DNA from: Candidatus Methanomethylophilaceae archaeon
Lineage (GTDB): Archaea; Thermoplasmatota; Thermoplasmata; Methanomassiliicoccales; Methanomethylophilaceae
Assembly (NCBI GenBank): GCA_016297775.1
Contig: JAEDGA010000003.1
Location: 1-64,000, forward strand
Direction: 5' to 3'
Length of the DNA: 64,000 nucleotides
This document shows, one piece after another, positions 33,731-42,337 of the stretch (the first letter of the stretch is position 1; each line of letters begins with the position of its first letter). The notes under the pieces are model-generated. The model made no database searches and had not been told where the DNA came from. It worked only from the letters and a program-made list of their open reading frames with translations. Both the position numbers and the translations under genes were made by a program.

Positions 33731-34746
33731 GGATGGCAAGGATCCCCTCGTCGGATGCTCACGATACGATACCCAGACTCATGAGGATGGATGTGGTCAA
33801 CCGTCATGCCAAGATCTCCAAGGACGGGGATTACAGACTGGTGCCCATATTGGACGACGCGGTCGATACGATAATATCCATGGGTTTCGAGGTCACGGAC
33901 GGGGAGGCACACTCCCGTGACAGGACGCCTCCACAGGTCAGGATCAGGAACGCCCTTTCCGATCTTCCGGAGGATGTGCTGTCGGAACTGCCGATGAAAT
34001 GGGAATATGTCGGAGACATCGCCATAATCAAGCTGAGGCCTTCTGCGGATCCGTACAAGGCACGCATCGGAGATGTGTACGCGGAGGAGTTGGACATGGA
34101 CACCATATGTGTGGATCGCAGCGGGGTGTCCGGGGAGTTCAGGCATCCCAGCATGGAACTCATCCACGGCAGCAAGACCGAATCCGTACGTCTCGAGAAC
34201 GGTATACGTTACTGTTTCGACGTCACCAAGGTGATGTTCGCATCCGGTAACGTGGACGAACGCGAGAGGATGAAGAATCTGGACTGTACTGGCGAGACCG
34301 TCGTGGACATGTTCGCAGGCATAGGTTACTTCACACTGCCTCTGGCGAAGTTCTCGGGTGCCAAGAGAGTCATCGCATGCGAGAAGAATCCGGAATCATA
34401 CGAGTTCCTGGTCAGAAACGTCACCTTGAATGAGGTGGATGGTATCGTGGAGCCGATGCTCGGGGACAACCGTAATATCCCCGGAAGGGCGTTCGCGGAC
34501 CGTATCCTTATGGGGTATGTGCAGATAACGTCCGAATTCCTTCCGAAGGCGTTGGAGCTCATCAGACCCGGAGGCATCATCCACTACCATGACACATTCT
34601 ACATCGACGAGTACATGGGTAGGATCGAAGCCATATTCACGGAACACTGCGGGGATCGCAGGTTCAGGATAGAGGGCGTCAGAGAGGTCAAATCCTTCGC
34701 ACCGAGTGTCTCCCACTATGTGGCGGACGTCCGCATATTGGATTAG
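33727..34746 (+). CDS. taw2: Taw2-like tRNA wybutosine-pathway transferase
   Basis: This 339-residue Rossmann-fold protein belongs to the Trm5/Tyw2 group. The SAM motif is VVDMFAGIGYFTLPLA near residue 195, and the later motif reads RILMGYVQITSEFLP, with Gly-Tyr in place of the Asn-(Leu/Met)-Pro of Trm5 methyltransferases. That points to Taw2, which moves the aminocarboxypropyl group from SAM to the modified G37 of tRNA-Phe. It is the only gene here ending in TAG. If TAG were read as pyrrolysine the protein would gain 16 residues, ending at the TGA at 34792-34794. Confidence 0.85.
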   Translation: MRMARIPSSDAHDTIPRLMRMDVVNRHAKISKDGDYRLVPILDDAVDTIISMGFEVTDGEAHSRDRTPPQVRIRNALSDLPEDVLSELPMKWEYVGDIAIIKLRPSADPYKARIGDVYAEELDMDTICVDRSGVSGEFRHPSMELIHGSKTESVRLENGIRYCFDVTKVMFASGNVDERERMKNLDCTGETVVDMFAGIGYFTLPLAKFSGAKRVIACEKNPESYEFLVRNVTLNEVDGIVEPMLGDNRNIPGRAFADRILMGYVQITSEFLPKALELIRPGGIIHYHDTFYIDEYMGRIEAIFTEHCGDRRFRIEGVREVKSFAPSVSHYVADVRILD

Positions 34747-36239
34747 ACGGTCTCTCCGCATCCAGTGGCCGTGAGCAGGGTGGACATCTTGTGACGGTAC
34801 TCGTCACCGGTCGAATCCGTGAGTTCCCTGATGAAAGGTACGAGGAATTCCGCCAGATCCTTCTCCTCAGCCGTACTCTTCACCGAATCGGGATTGTCCA
34901 TGAACGCCAACGCGAATCCTTTTGCGAGTGCGCGTGCGTGGTAGTTCCTCGGAGGGTTGTTGGTAAGTTCCTCGGACAGGAGAGCGGTCCCACCGACCTT
35001 CATCGCCTTGGCATAGGCATCCGCTAGCCTGGTTATATCCCCGGGATGTCTGAATACAGGCAGGGCCTTGACCACGTCCTTGGATCTTTCCATCATGCGT
35101 GCATCCCTGAGCACCGATTGGAGGTTCTTCTTGGACACATCGCCAAGGGCATCTGCGGTCTCTGATGATGTGAAGCACTCGAGGATCTCCCTGTAGGATG
35201 CCTCCCATATCGAGGACAGTGCCTCCGACGCCCTGTCGGTCTGTACGACTATTGAATCCTTGTACTGTGCCAGATAGGATCTGAGTGCGTCTATCTCGTC
35301 CGCGGAACCCTTGAGGGATGCAATGAATCCCGCAGAATCCGAACCGAAGTTATGATCCCCGATCACGAATGTGGATTCGTCACCATCCTTCAGTGCTCCG
35401 AGTCTCTCCTTCAACACGTTCCTGATGAGCTGTACGTCGGTGATCGCACCGTTGGCATATCTCTGGAGCTGTTCACCCTCTATGACTTCCACTCCCGTCC
35501 CTCCGGACGAGTGGTAGTTGTGTTCGACGGTGACCTCGAAATCGTCCAATGGCTTCTCCGCTACCAGTCTGGATATGACATACTGCAGGGACGACACATC
35601 CTTGGCACAGTTCCTGCAAATCCTTATCCTGCGGTCGGCGGACTTCACCTTTATGACCAGGGCGGCCTCGTTGGTGTGCTGGCACTCCAGTTCATCATCG
35701 GGGAATTCGTAGGGCGACTCCCAGAACGTGTCATAGAGATAGTCCTCGGGCATGTTGGGGAAGTTGGAACACACCAATTCATCGGTTATGGAATAGAGGA
35801 ATAGTCCCTTCTTCTTGGCGAATGCGTTGTAGAGCAGGAGTCTGATCTTGGGGTCGTTGTAGTGCTGGCACCCTATCAGTTTGTCGTTTCCGACCGCACC
35901 TCTTTGGACGAACAGCACTTCCTCCCCGGCGAGTTTGGCGGTCGCCATGTAGGGGACGCTTCCCGACGCATACAGGGACGCTGTGGCGGCGTATGCTTTG
36001 AAGATGTCGTCGCTTCCCTTACCGGCATATTTGGTGAGGGCCTCCGCGCTGTTCTTGTACTTGTCGAGCTTGCCTATCTTCTTGAAGGTCTTGTCGAATG
36101 CACATTTCCTGCAGTTGCCCGCACATTTGGGTCTGAGTATGGATGGATCCTCCCAGAGATTCTTGGATCTCTCAAGGATGTCGTTCTCCAATCTCTTGTT
36201 CGTGCGCTTGACTCCTCTGAATCTCGCCCTGCGTCCCAT
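34743..36239 (-). CDS. Cysteine-rich protein of unknown function
   Basis: I do not recognise this 498-residue protein. The basic N-terminus (MGRRARFRGVKRTNKR) suggests nucleic-acid binding. Cysteine pairs that could bind zinc or an Fe-S cluster are CAGNCRKC (residues 39-46), GCQH, CSN, ECQH and CRNC. The middle part is alpha/beta (ADRRIRICRNC, TVEHNYHSSGGTGVEV), and the C-terminal half from about residue 270 is mainly helical. No membrane span or signal is seen. The ATG lies about 25 bases after a TATA box shared with RNase III on the other strand, so the mRNA is probably leaderless. Its end overlaps the Taw2 stop by four bases. Confidence 0.75.
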   Translation of the reverse strand: MGRRARFRGVKRTNKRLENDILERSKNLWEDPSILRPKCAGNCRKCAFDKTFKKIGKLDKYKNSAEALTKYAGKGSDDIFKAYAATASLYASGSVPYMATAKLAGEEVLFVQRGAVGNDKLIGCQHYNDPKIRLLLYNAFAKKKGLFLYSITDELVCSNFPNMPEDYLYDTFWESPYEFPDDELECQHTNEAALVIKVKSADRRIRICRNCAKDVSSLQYVISRLVAEKPLDDFEVTVEHNYHSSGGTGVEVIEGEQLQRYANGAITDVQLIRNVLKERLGALKDGDESTFVIGDHNFGSDSAGFIASLKGSADEIDALRSYLAQYKDSIVVQTDRASEALSSIWEASYREILECFTSSETADALGDVSKKNLQSVLRDARMMERSKDVVKALPVFRHPGDITRLADAYAKAMKVGGTALLSEELTNNPPRNYHARALAKGFALAFMDNPDSVKSTAEEKDLAEFLVPFIRELTDSTGDEYRHKMSTLLTATGCGETV

Positions 36240-36260
36240 GGATACTTGATATTTCAGTGC

Positions 36261-36302
36261 CTATATAGTAATGCGCAATTCCTAATACTCTGCAGGGTGA
36301 TT
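36261..36302. promoter_or_regulatory. Bidirectional promoter with palindromic TATA box
   Basis: CTATATAG (36261-36268) is a palindrome. It lies about 25 bases from the minus-strand ATG at 36239 and would start the plus-strand transcript near 36290, leaving a short leader with GGTGAT (36297-36302) eight bases before the RNase III ATG. One element may thus serve both genes. Confidence 0.45.
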
Positions 36303-36309
36303 ACGGGAC

Positions 36310-36837
36310 ATGGTAAGCGGATTGGAGACCTACGAGAGACGCATCAGGGAATACTTCGCCAAACCTCCGTTCAACATGAGGTTCGACGACAGACAGATCG
36401 AACTGTTCCGTACCGCACTGACCCATCCGTCATTCTCGGAGGAGTACAACGTCAATCACGAGGTCAAGATCAAATCCTATCAGAGGTTGGAATTCCTCGG
36501 GGATGCCGTATTGGAATTCATCGTGTGCGACGAGGCATACAACATCTCATCGCTCAGGGACGAGGGGGAGATGACCAACAATTTCAAACAGGCCGCGGTG
36601 GCCAATGCCAAGATCTGCGAGTACCTCAGATTCAACAAGATAGATTACGAGGATGTCGCATTGTTGGGACACTCCTTCAGATCCGGGAAGGGGGACCATT
36701 TCAGCGATGACATGAGGGCGGACATGTTCGAGGCCATCCTCGCCGCCACATACCTGTCGTTCGGGATCGACAAGGCGAAGCATCTGGTACAGGACATCAT
36801 CCTGCTGCCTCTGATGGAGAATTACCAGTTCAGCTGA
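36310..36837 (+). CDS. rnc: Ribonuclease III domain protein without dsRNA-binding domain
   Basis: This 175-residue protein has the RNase III signature QRLEFLGDAVLEF (residues 58-70) and the second motif DMRADMFEAILAATYL. The four catalytic acids Glu61, Asp65, Asp138 and Glu141 are all present, so it should cleave double-stranded RNA. It stops right after the nuclease domain and lacks the usual C-terminal dsRNA-binding domain, as in Mini-III. RNase III is uncommon in archaea. Its neighbour upstream is the cysteine-rich unknown protein on the other strand, with which it shares a promoter region; the salvage operon downstream has its own promoter. Confidence 0.9.
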   Translation: MVSGLETYERRIREYFAKPPFNMRFDDRQIELFRTALTHPSFSEEYNVNHEVKIKSYQRLEFLGDAVLEFIVCDEAYNISSLRDEGEMTNNFKQAAVANAKICEYLRFNKIDYEDVALLGHSFRSGKGDHFSDDMRADMFEAILAATYLSFGIDKAKHLVQDIILLPLMENYQFS

Positions 36838-36878
36838 CGGATGCATATTGCCGTACGCACCCTCTCCTTTCTCCCCTC

Positions 36879-36906
36879 TTAAATACAGCGATATAGATTA
36901 TCGTCC
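36879..36906 (+). promoter_or_regulatory. Leaderless promoter of the AMP/RuBisCO salvage operon
   Basis: TTAAATAC (36879-36886) is centred about 25 bases before the ATG at 36907 and no ribosome site lies between, so transcription probably starts at the first codon. Confidence 0.5.
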
Positions 36907-37836
36907 ATGGATGTCGATAGCACTGTCAATGCCATCAAGAGCATGGAGATTCGTGGTGCCGGCAGGATCGCCAGGGCGGGAGCATCCGCTTTGGCGGATT
37001 TCGCAGGTTCTTACGAAGGTGATGACAGCAAAGGTTTCATGATCGACCTTATGGCCGCCAAGGCCAAGATTCTGGATTCCAGGCCGACCGCGGTGTCCCT
37101 CTGGAACGGGGTCCACGCCACGTTGAAGGGTGTGGAGGGCTGCTGTTCCGTCGAGGATGCCAAGAGACTCATCATAGCCAACGCGGAAAGGTTCAACGAA
37201 GGCTCCGTCAATGCCGTGAAGACCATAGGCGAGATCGGTGCGAAACGCATCCAGGACGGGGATGTCATCCTCACACACTGCAACAGCAGTGCGGCACTCA
37301 GCGTGATAAAGACCGCTTTCAGACAGGGCAAGAAGTTCAAGGTGTACGCGACGGAATCCCGTCCGTGGAGACAGGGGATACTGACCGTGAACGATCTTGC
37401 CAAGGAGGGTGTGGACATCACTCTGATCATAGACAGTGCGGTCCGTTCCGTCATGAAGAATGTGACCAAGGTCTTCGTGGGTGCGGACACGATCACGTCG
37501 CACGGAACCCTGGTCAACAAGATAGGGACCTCCCAGCTGGCACTTGCGGCCAACGAGGCCCGTGTACAGTTCTATGTGTGTTCCGAGACATACAAGTTCT
37601 CGCCCATGACCCTGTTCGGGGACATGGTGACCATAGAGGAGCGCGACCACGAGGAGGTGGCCAAGGCAGGGGAACTGGATCCGCGCGTCAAGATATTCAA
37701 CCCCGTTTTCGACAGCACGCCGTCCAAGTACATAGACGGCATAATAACCGAGATAGGTCTGATCTCACCCGGTTCAGTGTACCACGTGATGACCAGCCAG
37801 CTCGGTGATGACATATTCAAGTTCATCGGTGATTAA
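36907..37836 (+). CDS. Ribose-1,5-bisphosphate isomerase
   Basis: This 309-residue eIF2B-family isomerase converts ribose-1,5-bisphosphate to ribulose-1,5-bisphosphate, the RuBisCO substrate. The catalytic Cys125 lies in LTHCNSSAALSV and Asp194 in VGADTITSHGTLVNKIGTS, matching the archaeal enzyme rather than MtnA. It is the first gene of a three-gene operon in which RuBisCO follows directly after its stop and AMP phosphorylase comes third, giving the whole archaeal AMP pathway in one unit. Confidence 0.95.
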   Translation: MDVDSTVNAIKSMEIRGAGRIARAGASALADFAGSYEGDDSKGFMIDLMAAKAKILDSRPTAVSLWNGVHATLKGVEGCCSVEDAKRLIIANAERFNEGSVNAVKTIGEIGAKRIQDGDVILTHCNSSAALSVIKTAFRQGKKFKVYATESRPWRQGILTVNDLAKEGVDITLIIDSAVRSVMKNVTKVFVGADTITSHGTLVNKIGTSQLALAANEARVQFYVCSETYKFSPMTLFGDMVTIEERDHEEVAKAGELDPRVKIFNPVFDSTPSKYIDGIITEIGLISPGSVYHVMTSQLGDDIFKFIGD

Positions 37837-39072
37837 ATGGCAACATCATACATGCATCTGGGCGAGGACATCGATGTGGATGACTTCGTTATCTGTGACT
37901 ACAGGGTCACGACCGACCTGCCCATGGCGGATGCGGCGAACGCTATCGCCGCAGAGCAGTCCACGGGTACGTGGACGGACCTCAGCACCACCACCTCCAA
38001 GATCGTGGACAGGTACGGTGCCAGAGTATTGTCCATCGACGGCGATCTCATCCGCATAGCGTTCCCCAACGAGGATTTCAGCATCGACATCGGAGGTGTA
38101 CCTCAGATCCTTTCCGTCATAGCCGGAAACCTCTTCGGTCTCGAATCCGTAAGCAAGCTCAGGCTGGAGGATGTGACGTTCTCCAAGGAGATCCTCTCCA
38201 TGTACAAAGGTCCCAAGTTCGGAGTGGACGGTCTCAGGGACCTTCTCGGAAGGCCGGAGAAACCCCTCGTCGGTACCATAGTCAAACCCAAGATCGGACT
38301 CTCCCCCAAGGAGACAGCCAACTACGTGTACGAGGCAGGCGCCGGAGGGCTCACCAACAGCAAGGACGACGAGACCCTGTCCAATCAGAAGTTCTGTCCC
38401 ATCGAGGACCGTACGGTCGCGGTGGCGGAGGCGTTGGACAGGCTGGAGTCCGAGGGCCACAGGATGATGCACGCGATCAACGTCAGCACCAACGGCGACA
38501 AGATCGTGGAACTTGCGGAGAAGGTACAGTCCTGGGGAGCCAAGGAGCTGATGGTGGATGTCATCACCTGCGGTTTCGCCGCCGTTCAGGCACTTGCGGA
38601 GGATCCGTCCATCAAGGTCCCCATCCATGTGCACAGGACCATGCACGGAGCACTCACCAGGGACCCCCTCCACGGTATATCCATGCTCCCGATCACCAAA
38701 CTGGTACGCATGTGCGGAGGCGACGCCCTCCATATCGGTACCCTCGGAGTGGGCAAGATGTCCGGAAATCCGAAGGGGGATCTGGCCAACCTCAACGCCT
38801 GTCTCGATCCCGTCGGAGGATACAGGACCGTCATGCCCGTCTGCTCCGGAGGGGTGTATCCCGGAATGATCGGTAGGATGGTACAGATCTCCGGAAAGAA
38901 CGTTCAGGTACAGGCAGGAGGGGGCGTTTCCGGTCACCCCGGAGGTGTAAGGAAGGGTGCAATGGCCATGTGCCAGGCAATAGACGCCGCATTCCAGGAC
39001 ATACCCGTCACAGAGTATGCGAAGGACCACACCGAACTCCATGAGGCCATCGTCAAGTGGGGATACAAATGA
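37837..39072 (+). CDS. rbcL: Form III ribulose-1,5-bisphosphate carboxylase, large chain
   Basis: This 411-residue enzyme fixes CO2 on ribulose-1,5-bisphosphate to give two 3-phosphoglycerate. Active-site residues are intact: Glu40 in AAEQSTGTWT, Asn98 in AGNLFG, the catalytic Lys150 in IVKPKIG, the carbamylated Lys176 with Asp178 and Glu179 in NSKDDE, His266 and His270 in HVHRTMH, His299 in LHIGT and loop-6 Lys307 in GVGKM. The one-residue longer loop 6 and the genomic context with AMP phosphorylase and R15P isomerase place it in form III, which serves nucleotide salvage rather than a Calvin cycle. No phosphoribulokinase is in the window. Confidence 0.96.
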   Translation: MATSYMHLGEDIDVDDFVICDYRVTTDLPMADAANAIAAEQSTGTWTDLSTTTSKIVDRYGARVLSIDGDLIRIAFPNEDFSIDIGGVPQILSVIAGNLFGLESVSKLRLEDVTFSKEILSMYKGPKFGVDGLRDLLGRPEKPLVGTIVKPKIGLSPKETANYVYEAGAGGLTNSKDDETLSNQKFCPIEDRTVAVAEALDRLESEGHRMMHAINVSTNGDKIVELAEKVQSWGAKELMVDVITCGFAAVQALAEDPSIKVPIHVHRTMHGALTRDPLHGISMLPITKLVRMCGGDALHIGTLGVGKMSGNPKGDLANLNACLDPVGGYRTVMPVCSGGVYPGMIGRMVQISGKNVQVQAGGGVSGHPGGVRKGAMAMCQAIDAAFQDIPVTEYAKDHTELHEAIVKWGYK

Positions 39073-40562
39073 AGCTGAAGGTAAGATCGTACGATCTGGA
39101 CTCCTCGGAGCCTGCGGTCATCATCCATGACGACGACTGCAGGGAGCTCGGAGTGAAGGTCCACGACCGTGTAAGGGTCACATCCAGGGACGTATGGATC
39201 TCCTTGGTGGACAATTCCGATACCATCCTCGAGAGGGGAGAGATCCTGGTTCCGAACATATACATCCGCCGTCACGGACTCAAGGACGGCGATATCGTGG
39301 ATGTCGTACATTCTCCGAAGCCGGATTCCGTCGTCTACATAAGGAAGAAGATGGACGGTAAGAAACTGGAGAAGGACGAGATCTGTGCGGTGGTAAATGA
39401 CATCCTGGAGGCGAAGCTGTCCAATATCGAGGTATCGGCATGGCTCACCTCGCTCTACATCAACGGTATGGATCTCGAGGAGATCGCATACTTCACAAAC
39501 GCGATGGTGGACACCGGGGAGAGGATCGTCTTCGACCGCGAACCCGTGTTCGACTTCCACAGCGTGGGCGGTGTCCCCGGTAACAAGGTCACGCCCATCG
39601 TCGTTTCCATCGTCGCCGCCGCGGGACTCATGCTTCCCAAGACCTCATCACGTGCCATCAGCAGCGCCTGCGGAACCTCCGATTTCGTGGAGACTTTCTG
39701 CAACGTGGAGCTCAGTGCGGAGCAGGTGAAGAAGATCTCCGAGGATGTCGGTGCGGTGTTCGCATGGGGAGGTTCCATGAATCTGGCACCTGTGGATGAT
39801 ATCGTGATAAAGGTGGAGAACCCGCTCGGTATCAACCCCCGCGCACAGATGCTCGCATCCATCATGAGCAAGAAGCTCGCAATCGGTGCCAACAACCTCC
39901 TTGTGGATATCCCCATGGGTGCGGGTACAAAGATCCCGACACTCAACGTCGCACGCGCATACGTACGCGACTTCACCGAACTCGGTGACAAGCTGGGTAT
40001 GCATGTGGAATGTGCCATCACGTATGCGGACCAGCCCGTCGGACAGGCCGTAGGTCCGATCCTCGAGGCGAGGGAATGCATCCGTGTCCTGGAGGGTGAT
40101 AAACATCCCGGAAGCGTCGTGGAGAAGGCATGCGCACTGGCAGGCATGATCCTGGAGATGGGCGGCATCCCCAACGGAATGGACAAGGCGCACGAGCTGT
40201 TGGAATCCGGTGCGGCCATGACCAAGTTCCGCGAGATCGTCGCGGCACAGGGCGGCAACTACGACATCAAATCATCCGACCTGGTGCCCGGAAAGTACAC
40301 GCAGGACATAGTCGCCACCAAATCCGGTTATGTGCACTCCATTGACAACAAGGCGATCGTACAGATAGCCAGGGCATCCGGTTCCCCGTCCGACAAGGGT
40401 GCGGGACTGTTGATCTTCAAGAAGAGGGGTCAGAGGGTGGAGAAGGGAGATGTCATCCTCCGCATCCACGCCGACAACGAGGCCAAATGCGTACGCGCAA
40501 AGGAGCTGGCACTGCGTCTCACCCCCATCTCAATCGAAGGTATGCTGATCGAGAAGGGATGA
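39069..40562 (+). CDS. deoA: AMP phosphorylase
   Basis: This 497-residue enzyme splits AMP, and usually CMP and UMP, with phosphate into a base and ribose-1,5-bisphosphate. An N-terminal domain of about 85 residues specific to the archaeal enzymes precedes the thymidine-phosphorylase fold. Signatures are DFHSVGGVPGNKVTPI (residues 156-171), KTSSRAISSACGTSDF and DIPMGAGTKIPT; the C-terminal domain has GAGLLIFKKRGQRVEKGD. The ATG overlaps the RuBisCO stop by four bases. It provides the entry reaction for the R15P isomerase and RuBisCO encoded before it. Confidence 0.95.
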   Translation: MKLKVRSYDLDSSEPAVIIHDDDCRELGVKVHDRVRVTSRDVWISLVDNSDTILERGEILVPNIYIRRHGLKDGDIVDVVHSPKPDSVVYIRKKMDGKKLEKDEICAVVNDILEAKLSNIEVSAWLTSLYINGMDLEEIAYFTNAMVDTGERIVFDREPVFDFHSVGGVPGNKVTPIVVSIVAAAGLMLPKTSSRAISSACGTSDFVETFCNVELSAEQVKKISEDVGAVFAWGGSMNLAPVDDIVIKVENPLGINPRAQMLASIMSKKLAIGANNLLVDIPMGAGTKIPTLNVARAYVRDFTELGDKLGMHVECAITYADQPVGQAVGPILEARECIRVLEGDKHPGSVVEKACALAGMILEMGGIPNGMDKAHELLESGAAMTKFREIVAAQGGNYDIKSSDLVPGKYTQDIVATKSGYVHSIDNKAIVQIARASGSPSDKGAGLLIFKKRGQRVEKGDVILRIHADNEAKCVRAKELALRLTPISIEGMLIEKG

Positions 40563-40563
40563 G

Positions 40564-41382
40564 ATGTCCAGAAGACTCTGTTTCACGGTGGACCTTGACC
40601 GCGATGTCAACGACCCGGTCATAGGTTCCTCCGCAGCCATATCCCTGGATAGGGGGGACGGGAACGCACCCCGTTTCACCTCGTCCGAGAAAGGTACGGG
40701 TATAATCCTGGATCTGTTGGACGATCTGGGTATGAAGGCCACGTTCTTCGCCGAGGCCAGGACGCTGGAGCGTACCCACGTGGGGAGGACGATATCCGGA
40801 CACGAGGTCGGGATGCACGGGTTGGACCACGAGGACTTCACCGGTTCCCGTACCGAGGTATATCTGGGTCATGGGGAGATGCGCAGGATTGTGGAGAAGT
40901 CCATACAGATCATACGCGACGAGGTGGGACGTTCTCCCGTCGGATTCCGCTCGCCGTACATGGATCCGAATGAGGAGATGCTGGATTTCCTCTACGAGTA
41001 CGGCATATCCTATGATTCGTCCAGATATACGTACGTGTCCGACAGGATCGTGCCGACACCCTCCGGAAGCATCTGTCTCACCGAACTGCCGGCGCTGAAG
41101 GGTGCGGATGCGGCAGGTAAAGCGATAACATCATACCTCTGGCCGATGCACGAGGGGAAGAGGGATCCCGGGGATTTCATATCCTTCTTCGACAGGGTCA
41201 AGGAAGGGGTATGCGTCGTAGCCACCCACAGCTGGCACATGGCGGAGACACGTTCAGGCGGCCCCATGTCCGACGAGGAGATCGGCAGGAACTACGACCG
41301 TACCAGGAAGGTCCTGGCGGACCTGATCGATTCCGGCTTCGAACCCGTGGATGCGCGTACGGCGGCATCCCATATGTTTTGA
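40564..41382 (+). CDS. Polysaccharide deacetylase (NodB-like) family protein
   Basis: This 272-residue protein has the NodB fold: CFTVDLDRDVND with the catalytic and metal Asp near residues 9-12, the metal motif MHGLDHEDF (His-X3-His near 99), and GFRSPYMDPNEEMLDFLYEYGISYDSS. The C-terminal VVATHSWHMAE supplies the late His. Members deacetylate N-acetyl sugars or related amides. No signal peptide is seen, so it probably acts inside the cell, perhaps on a UDP- or lipid-linked sugar. It begins one base after the AMP phosphorylase stop and is likely co-transcribed. The substrate is unknown. Confidence 0.83.
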   Translation: MSRRLCFTVDLDRDVNDPVIGSSAAISLDRGDGNAPRFTSSEKGTGIILDLLDDLGMKATFFAEARTLERTHVGRTISGHEVGMHGLDHEDFTGSRTEVYLGHGEMRRIVEKSIQIIRDEVGRSPVGFRSPYMDPNEEMLDFLYEYGISYDSSRYTYVSDRIVPTPSGSICLTELPALKGADAAGKAITSYLWPMHEGKRDPGDFISFFDRVKEGVCVVATHSWHMAETRSGGPMSDEEIGRNYDRTRKVLADLIDSGFEPVDARTAASHMF

Positions 41383-41391
41383 AGTCCATCC

Positions 41392-41424
41392 GGAGGGGGA
41401 ATCCCCTCCCATATACTTTTAAAG
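41392..41424 (+). terminator. Terminator hairpin followed by leaderless folD promoter
   Basis: GGAGGGG (41392-41398), a GAAT loop and CCCCTCC (41403-41409) form a seven-pair hairpin just after the deacetylase gene. The palindrome CTTTTAAAG (41416-41424) follows; as a TATA box it is centred 25 bases before the folD ATG at 41445. The T run could serve both as the end of one transcript and the promoter of the next. Confidence 0.55.
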
Positions 41425-41444
41425 CATAGGGAGATAACGAGCCC

Positions 41445-42323
41445 ATGTCTTGCAAGATTATCTCCGGTCCAGAGGTCGCCGGACAGATCTATGATGAGCT
41501 CCGCGTCAGGATCGACAGGATGAAGTCCTCCGGACTCACGCCCGGGCTGGCAGTCATCCTCGTAGGCAACGATCCCGCATCCCAGGTGTACGTCCGCAAC
41601 AAGGGCAGGAAATGCGAGGAGCTCGGAATGCACTCCGAGACCATAGTGCTTCCCGAGGAGACCACGGAGGAGGAACTTCTTGCAAGGATAGACGCACTCA
41701 ACAAGGATCCGGCCATACATGGATTCCTGGTCCAGCTCCCCCTTCCAGGGCACATAGACGAGGACAAGGTCATCCAGGCCATCGACCCCGCCAAGGATGT
41801 GGACGGGTTCCACCCCGTCAACGTGGGCAATATGCTCATCGGTAAGCCCGGATTCCTTCCCGCGACACCCGCAGGCGTACAGCAGATGCTGATACGCTCC
41901 GGCATAGAGACGGCAGGTAAGCACGTGGTGGTCGTAGGCAGGAGCAACATAGTGGGCAAACCCATGGCCGCACTCATGGTGCAGCGCGGTGCGGATTCCA
42001 CCGTCACCGTCGTACACTCCAGGACCAAGGATCTCGCATCCATCACCAGACAGGCCGACATATTGATCGTCGCCATAGGCAAGCCCCGTTTCATCACAGA
42101 GGACATGGTGAAGGAGGGGGCCGTCGTGATAGACGTCGGTACCAACAGGATCGAGGATCCCACGCACCCCAAGGGTTCCAGGCTCGTAGGGGATGTGGAT
42201 TATGACAATGTATCGAAGAAGGTGTCCGCGATCACACCGGTACCGGGAGGCGTAGGCCCCATGACGATATGCATGCTCATGTCGAACACGGTCAAGGCAG
42301 CCGAGAATGCCCAGTCACGCTAA
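41445..42323 (+). CDS. folD: Bifunctional methylene-tetrahydrofolate dehydrogenase/cyclohydrolase
   Basis: This 292-residue enzyme interconverts methylene- and formyl-tetrahydrofolate with NADP. Signatures are VILVGNDPASQVYVRNKGRKC with the catalytic Lys, GFLVQLPLPGHI, DVDGFHPVNVG, PATPAGVQQML and VVGRSNIVGKPMAAL. FolD is typical of bacteria; in methanogens that lack the tetrahydromethanopterin methyl branch, folate supplies one-carbon units for biosynthesis. A leaderless promoter precedes it. kptA follows after 14 bases. Confidence 0.96.
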   Translation: MSCKIISGPEVAGQIYDELRVRIDRMKSSGLTPGLAVILVGNDPASQVYVRNKGRKCEELGMHSETIVLPEETTEEELLARIDALNKDPAIHGFLVQLPLPGHIDEDKVIQAIDPAKDVDGFHPVNVGNMLIGKPGFLPATPAGVQQMLIRSGIETAGKHVVVVGRSNIVGKPMAALMVQRGADSTVTVVHSRTKDLASITRQADILIVAIGKPRFITEDMVKEGAVVIDVGTNRIEDPTHPKGSRLVGDVDYDNVSKKVSAITPVPGGVGPMTICMLMSNTVKAAENAQSR

Positions 42324-42337
42324 ACGAGGTAATCATC

